Source: an uncultured Oscillospiraceae bacterium (GTDB lineage Bacteria > Bacillota > Clostridia > Oscillospirales > Oscillospiraceae). From it: a DNA stretch of 64,000 nucleotides. The DNA is taken from positions 29,286 through 93,285 of the forward strand of contig CANRNF010000001.1 of the NCBI GenBank assembly GCA_947631865.1. The letters run 5' to 3'. Each line of letters starts with the position of its first letter. Position 1 is the first letter of the stretch. Below are positions 24,082 through 32,144 of the stretch, one piece after another. Both the position numbers and the translations under genes were made by a program. Under the pieces are notes generated by a model. That model made no database searches. It saw nothing but the letters and a program-made list of their open reading frames with translations, and was not told the origin of the DNA.

Positions 24082-25865
24082 AAGAGTTAGAATATCCCTT
24101 TGACGCGGAATACATACTGAGTAAGAAAAAGAAGATCCGCCGGGAAATTCTATCGGGGGGGGGTATATATTCCCTTGTCGATAAGAAGATTGCCATCCTG
24201 GGCGGGTCTACCACCAGCGACATCAAGCTGATCCTGGAGCTCTTCCTGCTCAATTACGGTATTCGGCCCACGTTTTATGAGTCGGAGTACAACCAGTATT
24301 ATCAGGATGCCATGTTCCCCAACGCCGAACTGGAGGCGTTTGCGCCGGACGTCATCTATATCCACACCAGCAACCGGAATGTGACCACTTACCCCCAGGT
24401 GGCGGACAGCGCCGAGACGGTGGATAGGCTCATCCAGACCGAGGTGGACAAGTTCACGGGCATGTGGGACCGACTGGCCTCGGTGTATCATTGCCCAATC
24501 ATCCAGAACAATTTTGAAATGCCCTTGTATCGCCTCATGGGCAACCGGGACGCATACGACATTCATGGCGCCGTGAACTTTCTGACGCGGCTGAACATGA
24601 AGTTCTATGATTACGCCCAGACCCATGAGAATTTCTATATCTGCGACATCAATTATATATCTGCTGACTACGGCCTGAAGGAATGGTCGAAGCCGTTCTA
24701 TTGGCATATGTACAAGTATGCCCTGAACGTCTCCGCCATTCCTTATTTGTCGTTCAATGTGGCGAATATCATCAAGTCCATTTTCGGCAAGAACAAGAAG
24801 GGTTTCGTGCTGGACTTGGACAACACCCTCTGGGGCGGTGTCATAGGGGACGACGGCGTGGACAATATCGTGCTGGGGCCGGAGGAGTCCGAGGGGCAGG
24901 CCTATTCGGAGTTCCAGCGGTATATCAAGGCTCACCAGCAGCTGGGGGTGTTGCTGAACATCGACTCCAAGAACGACCATGAAAACGCCATCGCCGGTAT
25001 CAAGCACGGTGACAGCGCCTTTACGGAGGACGACTTCATCTGCATCAAGGCCAACTGGGATCCCAAGGATCGGAACTTCGCCGCCATCGCCAAGGAGCTG
25101 AACTTGCTGCCGGAGAGCCTGGTGTTCATTGACGACAACCCAGCGGAGCGGCACATCGTCACCGAGCAGCTCAAGGGCGTGCAGGCGCCGGCCATCGGGG
25201 ACGTGACAGAGTACATCCAGAACATTGACCGGTCCGGGTTCTTTGAGGTGACGACCCTGTCCAAGGACGACCTGAAGCGCAACGAGATGTACCGGGAGAA
25301 CGTGCAGAGGGCCCAGCTGGAGGCCAGCTTCGCGGACTACAACGAGTATCTGCTGAGCCTTGACATGACTGCGGTCATTAAGCCCTTCGAGCCGGTCTAC
25401 ATGGCCCGGATCGCCCAGCTGAGCAATAAATCCAACCAGTTCAACCTGACGACCCGGCGCTATACGCAGGCGGAGATAGAGGAAACAGCGGCGGACCCGA
25501 ACTACATCACACTGTATGGCAAGCTGACGGACCGGTTCGGTGACAACGGTGTGGTGTCGGTGGTGATCGGCCATGTGATGGGCGAAGAGTGCCACGTGGA
25601 CCTGTGGATCATGAGCTGCCGTGTGCTGAAGCGGGATATGGAGTTCGCCATGATGGACGCGCTGGTGCATGCCTGCCAGGCCCGGGGCGTGAAGAAGATC
25701 GTGGGCCACTACTATCCCACCGCCAAAAACGGCATGGTACGGGAATTCTATGGCGTTCAGGGATTCACAAAGGTATCTGAGGACGACAAGGGCAACACAG
25801 ACTGGGAGTTTGCAGTCACCAACGAATATGAGAACAAAAACAACGTCATTAAAGTAGAAGCATAA
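24078..25865 (+). CDS. FkbH-like HAD-IIIC acyl loader with C-terminal acyltransferase-like domain
   Basis: 595 residues. An N-terminal SGNH-like region (KIAILGGSTTSDIKLILELFL) is followed by the HAD-IIIC domain from about residue 240, with GFVLDLDNTLWGGVIGDDG, LLNIDSKND and FIDDNPAERH, then a GNAT-like C-terminal domain (VYMARIAQLSNKSNQFNLTTRRY, LWIMSCRVLKRDMEFAMMD, YPTAKNGMVREFY). Known FkbH proteins take 1,3-bisphosphoglycerate, remove phosphate and load a glyceryl group on the phosphopantetheine of an ACP; the ACP is the next gene. So this enzyme probably charges that ACP with a C3 unit, though the product is inferred. A run of nine G at 24155-24163 near residue 27 makes the loader a candidate ON/OFF switch; as sequenced it is in frame. 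Confidence 0.88.
   Translation: MKELEYPFDAEYILSKKKKIRREILSGGGIYSLVDKKIAILGGSTTSDIKLILELFLLNYGIRPTFYESEYNQYYQDAMFPNAELEAFAPDVIYIHTSNRNVTTYPQVADSAETVDRLIQTEVDKFTGMWDRLASVYHCPIIQNNFEMPLYRLMGNRDAYDIHGAVNFLTRLNMKFYDYAQTHENFYICDINYISADYGLKEWSKPFYWHMYKYALNVSAIPYLSFNVANIIKSIFGKNKKGFVLDLDNTLWGGVIGDDGVDNIVLGPEESEGQAYSEFQRYIKAHQQLGVLLNIDSKNDHENAIAGIKHGDSAFTEDDFICIKANWDPKDRNFAAIAKELNLLPESLVFIDDNPAERHIVTEQLKGVQAPAIGDVTEYIQNIDRSGFFEVTTLSKDDLKRNEMYRENVQRAQLEASFADYNEYLLSLDMTAVIKPFEPVYMARIAQLSNKSNQFNLTTRRYTQAEIEETAADPNYITLYGKLTDRFGDNGVVSVVIGHVMGEECHVDLWIMSCRVLKRDMEFAMMDALVHACQARGVKKIVGHYYPTAKNGMVREFYGVQGFTKVSEDDKGNTDWEFAVTNEYENKNNVIKVEA
24155..24163 (+). repeat. Poly-G tract (G9) near the 5' end of the FkbH gene
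   Basis: Nine consecutive G encoding SGGG, in frame. G8 would end translation within about 25 codons and so disable loading of the ACP. Confidence 0.95.
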
Positions 25866-25878
25866 GGAGGAAAAGACG

Positions 25879-26124
25879 ATGACCAGGGCGGAAGTTTATG
25901 AAAAGCTGAACAAGGTGTTCCAGGATGTGTTCGACGACGAGACCATCACAGTGCATGATGAGACCACCTCGGAGGACATTGAGGACTGGGACAGCCTGGA
26001 GCACATCAATCTGGTGGTGGCCGTGGAGAATGAGTTTGATGTCGACTTCAACATGGGCGAGGTCAACAAGATGAAAAACGTAGGTGAGATGGTGGACATC
26101 ATCCTTCAGCGGGCCGAGGGATGA
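25879..26124 (+). CDS. Acyl carrier protein
   Basis: 81-residue acidic ACP with the phosphopantetheine site S39 in DWDSLEHI, followed by the usual helix II and III pattern. AAGGAGG lies just before ATG 25879. Its position straight after the FkbH gene and ahead of MaoC, SDR and MBOAT genes suggests a dedicated carrier for the C3 acyl group, in the role DltC plays in teichoic acid alanylation, not the fatty-acid ACP. The fab genes are not nearby. Confidence 0.93.
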   Translation: MTRAEVYEKLNKVFQDVFDDETITVHDETTSEDIEDWDSLEHINLVVAVENEFDVDFNMGEVNKMKNVGEMVDIILQRAEG

Positions 26125-26537
26125 ACCACTATACCTTTAATGATCTATATGTGGGCCAGCGGGAGGAGTTCTCCGTTACCGTAACGGAAAACATGCTCTC
26201 GTCGTTCCGTGCTGTCACCGGGGATGTGAACCCGCTGCACACGGACGACGCCTTTGCGCAGGCGTATAACTATCCCCAGCACGTGGTGTACGGATTGCTG
26301 ACGACGTCCTTTCTGAGCACGCTGACAGGGGTTTATCTGCCGGGAGAGCGGTGCCTCATCCAGTCTGTGGAGGTAAAATTTCCTAAACCCGTATTTGTGG
26401 GAGATGAGCTTCTCGTCGTCGGTACGGTGGCTGAGCTGCACGAATCTGTGCGCCAGCTCGTGCTGAAAGTCGAGATTATGCGGCGGGGGGTAAGAGTTCT
26501 TAAAGGAACGATGCGACTGGGGGTGCTGGAGGGATGA
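26121..26537 (+). CDS. MaoC-like (R)-hydratase / enoyl-ACP hydratase
   Basis: 138-residue hot-dog fold protein. The hydratase-2 motif is AVTGDVNPLHTDDAFA, with the catalytic Asp and His in GDVNPLH. Family members add water to, or remove it from, an enoyl thioester to give the (R)-3-hydroxyacyl form. It overlaps the ACP gene by four bases (ATGA) and the SDR gene by four, so the three are translationally coupled and probably act on the same ACP-bound acyl chain. A G6 run at 26486-26491 is in the gene but is too short to count as a repeat tract. Confidence 0.9.
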   Translation: MNHYTFNDLYVGQREEFSVTVTENMLSSFRAVTGDVNPLHTDDAFAQAYNYPQHVVYGLLTTSFLSTLTGVYLPGERCLIQSVEVKFPKPVFVGDELLVVGTVAELHESVRQLVLKVEIMRRGVRVLKGTMRLGVLEG

Positions 26538-27271
26538 GAGATAGAAAGGTGCTTCTTGTCACTGGCGCGTCTTCTGACGTGGGCAGCAAGCTGATCCGAA
26601 GGATAGCCGGGAACTATGAGATCATTCTGGCCCACTATTGCCATGACAAAGACCGGCTGGAGGCCATGCGAGCAGAACTGGGGGACAAGCTCATTCTTCT
26701 GCGGGCGGATTTCACCGACCTGCAAAGTGTGGCCGCCATGGTGGACCGGATCGACGCGCTGGGCTGTGTGCCGGACCATATCGTGCATCTGCCGGCACAG
26801 CGGGTGCGGCCGGAGCGGTTCCATAAGACGGCGGTGGAGCAGTATACCGACGGCTTTACCACCGCTGTGGCGTCTATCGTTGTGATCCTGAAGCATTTTC
26901 TGCCGAAAATGAGCAAGCATAAATACGGCAAGGTCGTCTTTATGCTCACATCCTTCACGCTGAATGCGCCGCCCAAATATCAGGCGCCGTATATCACGGC
27001 GAAGTATGCCCTGCTGGGGCTGATGCGTGACTTGGCCCGAGAATACGCAGACAAACACATCATGGTCAACGGGGTGTCACCGGATATGATGGAGACAAAG
27101 TTCCTCGCTGACACGCCGGAGCTGGTCATCCAGCAGAACGCCGCCAACAACCCTATGGGCCGTAATCTTGTGGTGGAGGACGTGCTCCCCACCTTTGAGT
27201 ACATTCTCTCCGATGGCGCCGACCTGGTGACAGGACAGAACATTGGCGTTACGGGGGGTGTAATTAGATGA
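26534..27271 (+). CDS. FabG-like short-chain dehydrogenase/reductase
   Basis: Classical SDR of 245 residues: TGASSDVGSK at the N-terminus (cofactor loop), an LPAQ segment in place of NNAG, active-site Ser in MLTSFTLNA, YITAK (Tyr and Lys) and a FabG-like ending GQNIGVTGGV. It probably reduces a 3-oxoacyl group or oxidises a 3-hydroxyacyl group on the neighbouring ACP. NADP or NAD preference cannot be read safely. It overlaps the MaoC gene by four bases. Confidence 0.88.
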   Translation: MRDRKVLLVTGASSDVGSKLIRRIAGNYEIILAHYCHDKDRLEAMRAELGDKLILLRADFTDLQSVAAMVDRIDALGCVPDHIVHLPAQRVRPERFHKTAVEQYTDGFTTAVASIVVILKHFLPKMSKHKYGKVVFMLTSFTLNAPPKYQAPYITAKYALLGLMRDLAREYADKHIMVNGVSPDMMETKFLADTPELVIQQNAANNPMGRNLVVEDVLPTFEYILSDGADLVTGQNIGVTGGVIR

Positions 27272-27304
27272 CCCAATTTTTTGTGAAATAGGAAATCTTG
27301 TCTA

Positions 27305-28834
27305 ATGGAGATCACATCATTCTTATTTTTCGCGATGGTAGGCGTGAGCCTGCTGATCTACTGGTATATGCCGGCACGGCATCAGTGGAAGCTGCTGCTG
27401 GCGGACAGTCTAATTTTCTATTTTGCCAACGCGGTGTGGTATACATTCCTGTATACATGTGTCAGCATCGCAAGTGTGTATGGGGCGACGAAGTACTTTG
27501 TAAGGCAGATCGACGCGAAAGCAAAAAAACGTGTGCTGGTACTGACCGTGCTGCTGAATGCCGGCATACTTGTTGTGCTGAAGTACACCAACTTTGCTAT
27601 ACATACGTTCAACTTCCTTGGTGAACGCATCCTGCACGTTCAGGGCATCAGCGATGTGGCTTGGCTGGCGCCGCTGGCGATCAGCTTTTATATGCTCCAG
27701 CTGCTGTCCTACCTGCTGGACTGCTATTGGGGCGTAGCGGAGCCTTTTGACCATGTGTTGCATGTAGCACTGTATACCGTTTATTTTCCTCTGATGACCA
27801 GCGGCCCCATCTGCAGGTTCGACGATATGGGAAAGGCTCTTTTTGAGGAACATCGATTTGATTATGACCGAGTGAAATTCGGCCTGATCCGGATAGCCTG
27901 GGGACTTTTTAAGAAGCTTGCCATATCCAACCGGGCAGCTGTGATCGTGAACGGGATGTGGGCTGCGCCGGCGACGTCACAAGGCATCTGCGTATGGATC
28001 GCTGTGGCGGTCTTCGTAGTACAGTTGTATACGGACTTCTCAGGTGTAATGGATATCGCGCTGGGTGTATCGAACTGCTTTGGCATCACCCTGCCGGAGA
28101 ACTTCCGCTCGCCGTTTTTCTCCCGTAATGTGCAGGAATTCTGGCGCCGGTGGCATATCACGCTGGGCACTTGGCTGCGGGATTACATCATGAACCCGGT
28201 CCTGCGCTCCAAGCCGCTGCGTAAACTGGGTGCTGCGTGCAAGGAGAAGTTCGGCAAGAAAGCTGGAAAGCGGATACCGACCTATGCCGGTATGCTCGTT
28301 CTGTGGCTGGCGACGGGCCTCTGGCATGAGGGCAGTTGGCGCTTCATTGTGGGCATGGGGCTGTGGTTCTGGTTCGTGATCGTGTCCGGACAGCTCCTGG
28401 AGCCGATATTCAAGAGGGCAAAGACGGCGCTGCACATCCGGGAGGAGAGCTGGTGGTGGCACGCATTCCAGTCCATTCGTACCATCGCGCTGTGGATGGT
28501 CAGCCTGCTGTTCTTCCGGGCTGAGTCCCTGCCGGATTCTCTGACACGGCTGGCTGCCAGTCTGCATATCCAGCTGGACCTGGTGCTTTTTCGGGAGATC
28601 AAAGGGGCAGTGAAGTTTACCGATCTTGGAGGCATAGGAGGCCTGGCTGTGATGGTGCTGTGCTTTTTGGCTGTTCTGGCCGTCGACTACTTGGCGTACA
28701 GGGGCGTCAACGTTCAGGAGAAGCTGGCAGGCCTGAAATGGCCCTACCGCTGGGCGGCATACTACGCCATCGTTCTGGTAGTGTTTTTCTCGCTCAATAT
28801 CGCCGGACAGGAATCACTCTACGCGCAGTTTTAA
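27305..28834 (+). CDS. MBOAT-family membrane O-acyltransferase (AlgI/DltB type)
   Basis: 509 residues with about eleven membrane segments. The family signature includes YTDFSGVMDIALGVSNCFGI, FRSPFFSRNVQEFWRRWHITLGTWLRDYI and the catalytic H341 in GLWHEGSW. AlgI- and DltB-type MBOATs pass an acyl group from an intracellular carrier across the membrane onto a glycan outside. Here the likely donor is the acyl-ACP made by the preceding genes, and the likely outside partner is the SGNH protein at 23068. ATG 27305 is 33 bases after the SDR stop with an AGGAAA-like ribosome site. Confidence 0.93.
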   Translation: MEITSFLFFAMVGVSLLIYWYMPARHQWKLLLADSLIFYFANAVWYTFLYTCVSIASVYGATKYFVRQIDAKAKKRVLVLTVLLNAGILVVLKYTNFAIHTFNFLGERILHVQGISDVAWLAPLAISFYMLQLLSYLLDCYWGVAEPFDHVLHVALYTVYFPLMTSGPICRFDDMGKALFEEHRFDYDRVKFGLIRIAWGLFKKLAISNRAAVIVNGMWAAPATSQGICVWIAVAVFVVQLYTDFSGVMDIALGVSNCFGITLPENFRSPFFSRNVQEFWRRWHITLGTWLRDYIMNPVLRSKPLRKLGAACKEKFGKKAGKRIPTYAGMLVLWLATGLWHEGSWRFIVGMGLWFWFVIVSGQLLEPIFKRAKTALHIREESWWWHAFQSIRTIALWMVSLLFFRAESLPDSLTRLAASLHIQLDLVLFREIKGAVKFTDLGGIGGLAVMVLCFLAVLAVDYLAYRGVNVQEKLAGLKWPYRWAAYYAIVLVVFFSLNIAGQESLYAQF

Positions 28835-28853
28835 AGGAATATAGATTTTTTGG

Positions 28854-28896
28854 CCAAGGGACGTCCCTTGGTATGCTGTTGCGATGCAACAGCATA
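28854..28896. repeat. Two back-to-back perfect palindromes between the MBOAT and dehydratase genes
   Basis: CCAAGGGACGTCCCTTGG (28854-28871, loop-free 18 bp) is followed at once by an 11-bp stem TATGCTGTTGC/GCAACAGCATA with a GAT loop (28872-28896). A weaker palindrome centred on CTTTAAAG follows. There is no U tract. An RNA-processing or stabilising element, an operator or a small mobile repeat are all possible. Confidence 0.8.
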
Positions 28897-28923
28897 ATGA
28901 CCTTTAAAGTCAGGAAAGGGCCA

Positions 28924-29862
28924 ATGAACATACTTTCATTTTCCGGTTTTGTCCCGGCGCAGATATGCGACACGGTACGGTTCATCCAATACCGAGGCCA
29001 ACGAAATATCCCCCACTATTGCGGCTATGCGGCGGATTTCATAGCACAGGTGCTGGATGACCCGCAAGTCGACGGATGCGTCTTTCCCCGAACCTGTGAC
29101 AGTTCGCGGGTGCTGGCGAGCTATCTTTCGGAGTGTGAGAAATTCGTCTACCGGCTCCACATTCCTGCCCGGCGGGATGAAGCAGCCATATCCTTCCTCT
29201 CTGAGAACATCCGTGGATATAAGGAAGCGGTTGAGTCGTATTACGACGTGAAGCTGGACGATATCCCAGCCAGGGCGAAACGCATAAATGAGCGCAACAG
29301 AGTTGTAGAGCGGCTGTATGCGGCGCTGCCGGAGCTGTCTTACAGCGCCTATCTTCATATGCTCCATGAACTTCTGCAAACTCCCCTGCGGGAGCAGACT
29401 GTTCCGGACAGCCTGCCCGGAGGCGCGGGTGGAAAGCCTGTGTATCTGGTGGGGTCCACTTTGTGCGCTGCTGACCTGCCGGCGCTGATCGAGGGGGCGG
29501 GCATGAATATCGTAGGCGACCGGATCACGGAGTCGAAGCGGCTGTTTTCTGCGCCGCCGGTGCCGCTGGAGGGAGATATCTACGAGGGGATCGCCACAAG
29601 TATTCTCCAGAACAATGTCTCGCCCACCCAAAATGATTTCGCGTTCATTCTGCGGGAGGACATGGAGGAGATCCGGCGCAAAGGCGTGAAGGGCGTCATA
29701 TTCGTCACACAGAAATACTGTGAGCCGTATGATTATCTCTATTCTGTCTATAGAAAGGCGATGGACGAGATTTCTGTCCCGACGCTGAAGCTGACGCTCG
29801 CCGACTCTGCGGACAGCCGCCGGTTTGACGCCGCCATCGAGACGTTCGCGGATATCATATAA
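28924..29862 (+). CDS. 2-hydroxyacyl-CoA dehydratase-type Fe-S subunit (HgdB/BcrB-like)
   Basis: 312 residues of the HGD-D family (2-hydroxyglutaryl-CoA dehydratase D component, benzoyl-CoA reductase-like). It opens with MNILSFSGFVPAQICDTVRF, and its cysteines in FPRTCDSSR, STLCAADL and TQKYCEPYDY match the family ligands for a [4Fe-4S] cluster. Such subunits use one high-energy electron to remove a 2-hydroxyl group, or to reduce a thioester, by a ketyl-radical route. AGGAAAGGG precedes ATG 28924; the track start 28660 lies in the MBOAT gene. It is somewhat smaller than clostridial HgdB (about 380), so the substrate may be small or the family branch distinct. Confidence 0.83.
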   Translation: MNILSFSGFVPAQICDTVRFIQYRGQRNIPHYCGYAADFIAQVLDDPQVDGCVFPRTCDSSRVLASYLSECEKFVYRLHIPARRDEAAISFLSENIRGYKEAVESYYDVKLDDIPARAKRINERNRVVERLYAALPELSYSAYLHMLHELLQTPLREQTVPDSLPGGAGGKPVYLVGSTLCAADLPALIEGAGMNIVGDRITESKRLFSAPPVPLEGDIYEGIATSILQNNVSPTQNDFAFILREDMEEIRRKGVKGVIFVTQKYCEPYDYLYSVYRKAMDEISVPTLKLTLADSADSRRFDAAIETFADII

Positions 29863-29872
29863 GGAGGAGCCA

Positions 29873-31012
29873 ATGGGACTGTCATCTCTTCAACTTCAAG
29901 CAAAGCTGATGCGGGAATATTACCGGGACTTCTCCAAGTACGCCAAAGGAAAACCACCGGCGAAGAAAACCGCTTGGGTGACGGCGTTTACGCCGGTGGA
30001 GATATTGGAAGCGCTGGATATCCAGTATATCTATCCGGAGAGTTACGCCGCGGTGATCGCGGCCAGCGGGAGAGAGCAGACTCTTCTGAAGGAGAGCGAG
30101 CTGCAGGCGCTCTGCCGGGACTGCTGCTCCTATGCATGTTGCATCGAGGGCAGCTTGGCGCTGGAGAGCGCGCCCCGGGGCATGCCGCCGAGGCCGGATG
30201 TGCTCATTGCCACCAACAACCAGTGCAATACGCTACCCAACTGGTGGAACATCCTTGCCAGGCGTTATGGCGTGCCGCTGATCGTAGTGGACTATCCTGG
30301 AGAGACTGCGGACCGGCAGTCGGCGTATGGATATGTGACGGCTCAGCATATGGATCTGATCAAGCGAATGGAGCAGCTGAGCGGGAATGAGTTGGATGAT
30401 AGCCGGCTGGCGGAGCTTATCGAACAGAGCCGTACCAGCGTGGCGGCCTGGGAACGGGTGAGAAAACTGCTGGCTGCCAGAGAGATCGAACCAACGCTGC
30501 TGTTTGACGGTATATCTTTCCTGATCACTTCCCGGTGCAAGCCGGAGACGGCCGAACTCTATGAGGCCATGTATGATGAATTCTCCCAGTTGCCTCCGGC
30601 AAACAAAAGCAGGAAAGGGATATACTGGCTCGGGTATCCGCTTTGGTATCATGAAAAACGCTATCTGCCTGAGATTTTGGATGGCTGCCGTATCTGTGGG
30701 TCCAATTATATCTCCTGGTGGAGTCTGGACTACGCAGGGGACACGGCTATGGAACAGCTCTTCTCCGCGTATAACTATACGTTCCTGAACCTGGCCCAGA
30801 GCACGAAGGACGCCCGCCTTGGGGAGGATATCCGCCGTTCCGGAGCGGCGGGAGCCGTGACGCTGCACAATAAGAGCTGCAAATGCGATTTTGTCTCCGC
30901 CCGCAACATCGCTATCCCGCAGGCCGAGCTGGAGATCGACATGATCGACAGGACGTTTCTGGACCTAGGCCAGGCGAAGCGGCAGATGGATGTCCTGCTG
31001 GAGAATCTATGA
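29873..31012 (+). CDS. 2-hydroxyacyl-CoA dehydratase-type Fe-S subunit (HgdA/BcrC-like)
   Basis: 379 residues, second subunit of the same family. Family-like Cys positions include NNQCNTLPNWW and SRCKPE, with WVTAFTPVEILEALD near the start as in HGD-D proteins. Additional cysteines (CRDCCSYACC, CRICGS, SCKCDF) make it unusually Cys-rich. A perfect AAGGAGGA sits four bases before ATG 29873, and the gene starts ten bases after the previous stop. The pair with the activator next door is complete, as in the lactyl-, 2-hydroxyglutaryl- or phenyllactyl-CoA dehydratases of Clostridia. The substrate is unknown. Confidence 0.83.
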   Translation: MGLSSLQLQAKLMREYYRDFSKYAKGKPPAKKTAWVTAFTPVEILEALDIQYIYPESYAAVIAASGREQTLLKESELQALCRDCCSYACCIEGSLALESAPRGMPPRPDVLIATNNQCNTLPNWWNILARRYGVPLIVVDYPGETADRQSAYGYVTAQHMDLIKRMEQLSGNELDDSRLAELIEQSRTSVAAWERVRKLLAAREIEPTLLFDGISFLITSRCKPETAELYEAMYDEFSQLPPANKSRKGIYWLGYPLWYHEKRYLPEILDGCRICGSNYISWWSLDYAGDTAMEQLFSAYNYTFLNLAQSTKDARLGEDIRRSGAAGAVTLHNKSCKCDFVSARNIAIPQAELEIDMIDRTFLDLGQAKRQMDVLLENL

Positions 31013-31755
31013 AACGGATCGGCATCGATGTAGGCTCCACCTTTACTAAGTACTGCGTCATGGACGAGGCGGGGCAGGCGGAGCTGTTCACGGAGCGGAC
31101 GCCAGTACGTCAGCGGGAGTATTTTGCCGTCAAGACGGCGGCCCTGCGGGCATCATATGGGGACTGTGCTGTCATGACGTGTGGCTATGGGAGGAAGAAT
31201 ATCGCCTACGACCGGACGGTCACAGAGCTGACAGCACTGGCCGCCGGCGCGGGAAGCACGGTGCCTGAGGCGGACGCGGTGCTGGATATCGGAGGGCAGG
31301 ACACAAAGCTCGTGTGCCAGAGGGACGGAAAGCTCCGGGCGTTTTTTGTCAATGACCGATGCGCTGCGGGATGTGGGCTGTTTCTCGGCAATGTACTGCG
31401 CCTGCTGGAACTGGATTTCGCTGCGCTCGACCTGACGGACCAGGTCCCGCCAGCGCTGCGGCTGAGCTCGGTGTGCGCGGTGTTCGCCCAGAGCGAGATC
31501 GTGGAGCTGATCGCGGCCGGGACGGAGGAAATGGAGATCGTGCGTGCGGTCCTCGTTCAAATCCTGACCCAGGCTCGGGCGCTTCTGGGCAAGGTGGACT
31601 GTACGAACATGGTGCTGTCCGGCGGCCTGACCAGGATCCCAGGAATAGGCCCGTTTGCGGAAAAGGTCCTGCAACGACCGGTGATCATACCGGAAAGAGG
31701 TCCATATCTGTCCGCCGTAGGCTGCGCTCTGCTGGCGGACAACAGGGAGGCATAA
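31009..31755 (+). CDS. ATP-dependent activator of the dehydratase (HgdC/BadF/BcrD family)
   Basis: 248-residue ASKHA ATPase that forms a dimer bridging one [4Fe-4S] cluster and pumps an electron into the dehydratase with ATP. IGIDVGSTFTKYCVMD (phosphate 1), VLDIGGQDTKL (phosphate 2), the cluster ligands C118 in NDRCAAGCG and C156 in SSVCAVFAQSEIVELIA, and VLSGGLTRIPG (adenosine) are all present. The usual CAAGTG has an extra Cys here (CAAGCG). ATG 31009 overlaps the previous stop by four bases. Its electron donor (ferredoxin or flavodoxin) is not encoded nearby. Confidence 0.92.
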   Translation: MKRIGIDVGSTFTKYCVMDEAGQAELFTERTPVRQREYFAVKTAALRASYGDCAVMTCGYGRKNIAYDRTVTELTALAAGAGSTVPEADAVLDIGGQDTKLVCQRDGKLRAFFVNDRCAAGCGLFLGNVLRLLELDFAALDLTDQVPPALRLSSVCAVFAQSEIVELIAAGTEEMEIVRAVLVQILTQARALLGKVDCTNMVLSGGLTRIPGIGPFAEKVLQRPVIIPERGPYLSAVGCALLADNREA

Positions 31756-31760
31756 AGCAT

Positions 31761-32144
31761 ATGTATGAGATTCGGGAAGATAGGAAATACACCCGCACCC
31801 ACCAGTGGGTGCAGGAGGAGAATGGACGGGTGCTGGTGGGCATAACGGACTACGCCCAGCGTGAGCTACGGGCGATCGTGTTCGTGGACCTGCCGGAAAC
31901 AGGTGATCCTGTGAAGGCCGGAGAGCCCTTCGGTGAGGTGGAGTCGATGAAGGTGGTGGCAGAGGTGATCTCCCCGGTGAGCGGCACCGTGTGCCGGGTG
32001 AACGAGGAAGTGATGGACGACCCGTCCCTCATCAACGATGGACCGTATGACGCGTGGCTCATCGAGGCGGAGGATGTGACAGAGCGGATGGAGCTCCTGT
32101 CCCCAGCGGAATACCGGCGGAAGCTGGAGATGCCGGGCGGATGA
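31761..32144 (+). CDS. Lipoyl carrier protein, GcvH-like
   Basis: 127-residue lipoyl domain of the glycine-cleavage H family: YTRTHQWVQEENGRVLVGITDYAQREL, then the lipoylation site K64 in GEVESMKVVAEVISPVSG, and the H-protein tail NDGPYDAWLIEAE. It starts five bases after the activator gene and overlaps the lipoate ligase gene by four. No gcvT or gcvP gene is in the window, so its partner is more likely the dehydratase unit or Lpd than glycine decarboxylase. I therefore withhold the symbol gcvH. A normal glycine cleavage role with the other parts elsewhere cannot be excluded. Confidence 0.9.
   Translation: MYEIREDRKYTRTHQWVQEENGRVLVGITDYAQRELRAIVFVDLPETGDPVKAGEPFGEVESMKVVAEVISPVSGTVCRVNEEVMDDPSLINDGPYDAWLIEAEDVTERMELLSPAEYRRKLEMPGG

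Noticed and set aside
4374-24163. Reading all frameshifts as sequencing or assembly errors
   Set aside because: Possible for any one tract, but the clustering of the tracts themselves in surface genes does not depend on exact length. Kept as the main caveat.
26486-27258. G6 runs in the MaoC (26486) and SDR (27253) genes
   Set aside because: Too short to slip often, in frame, and part of normal Gly codons.
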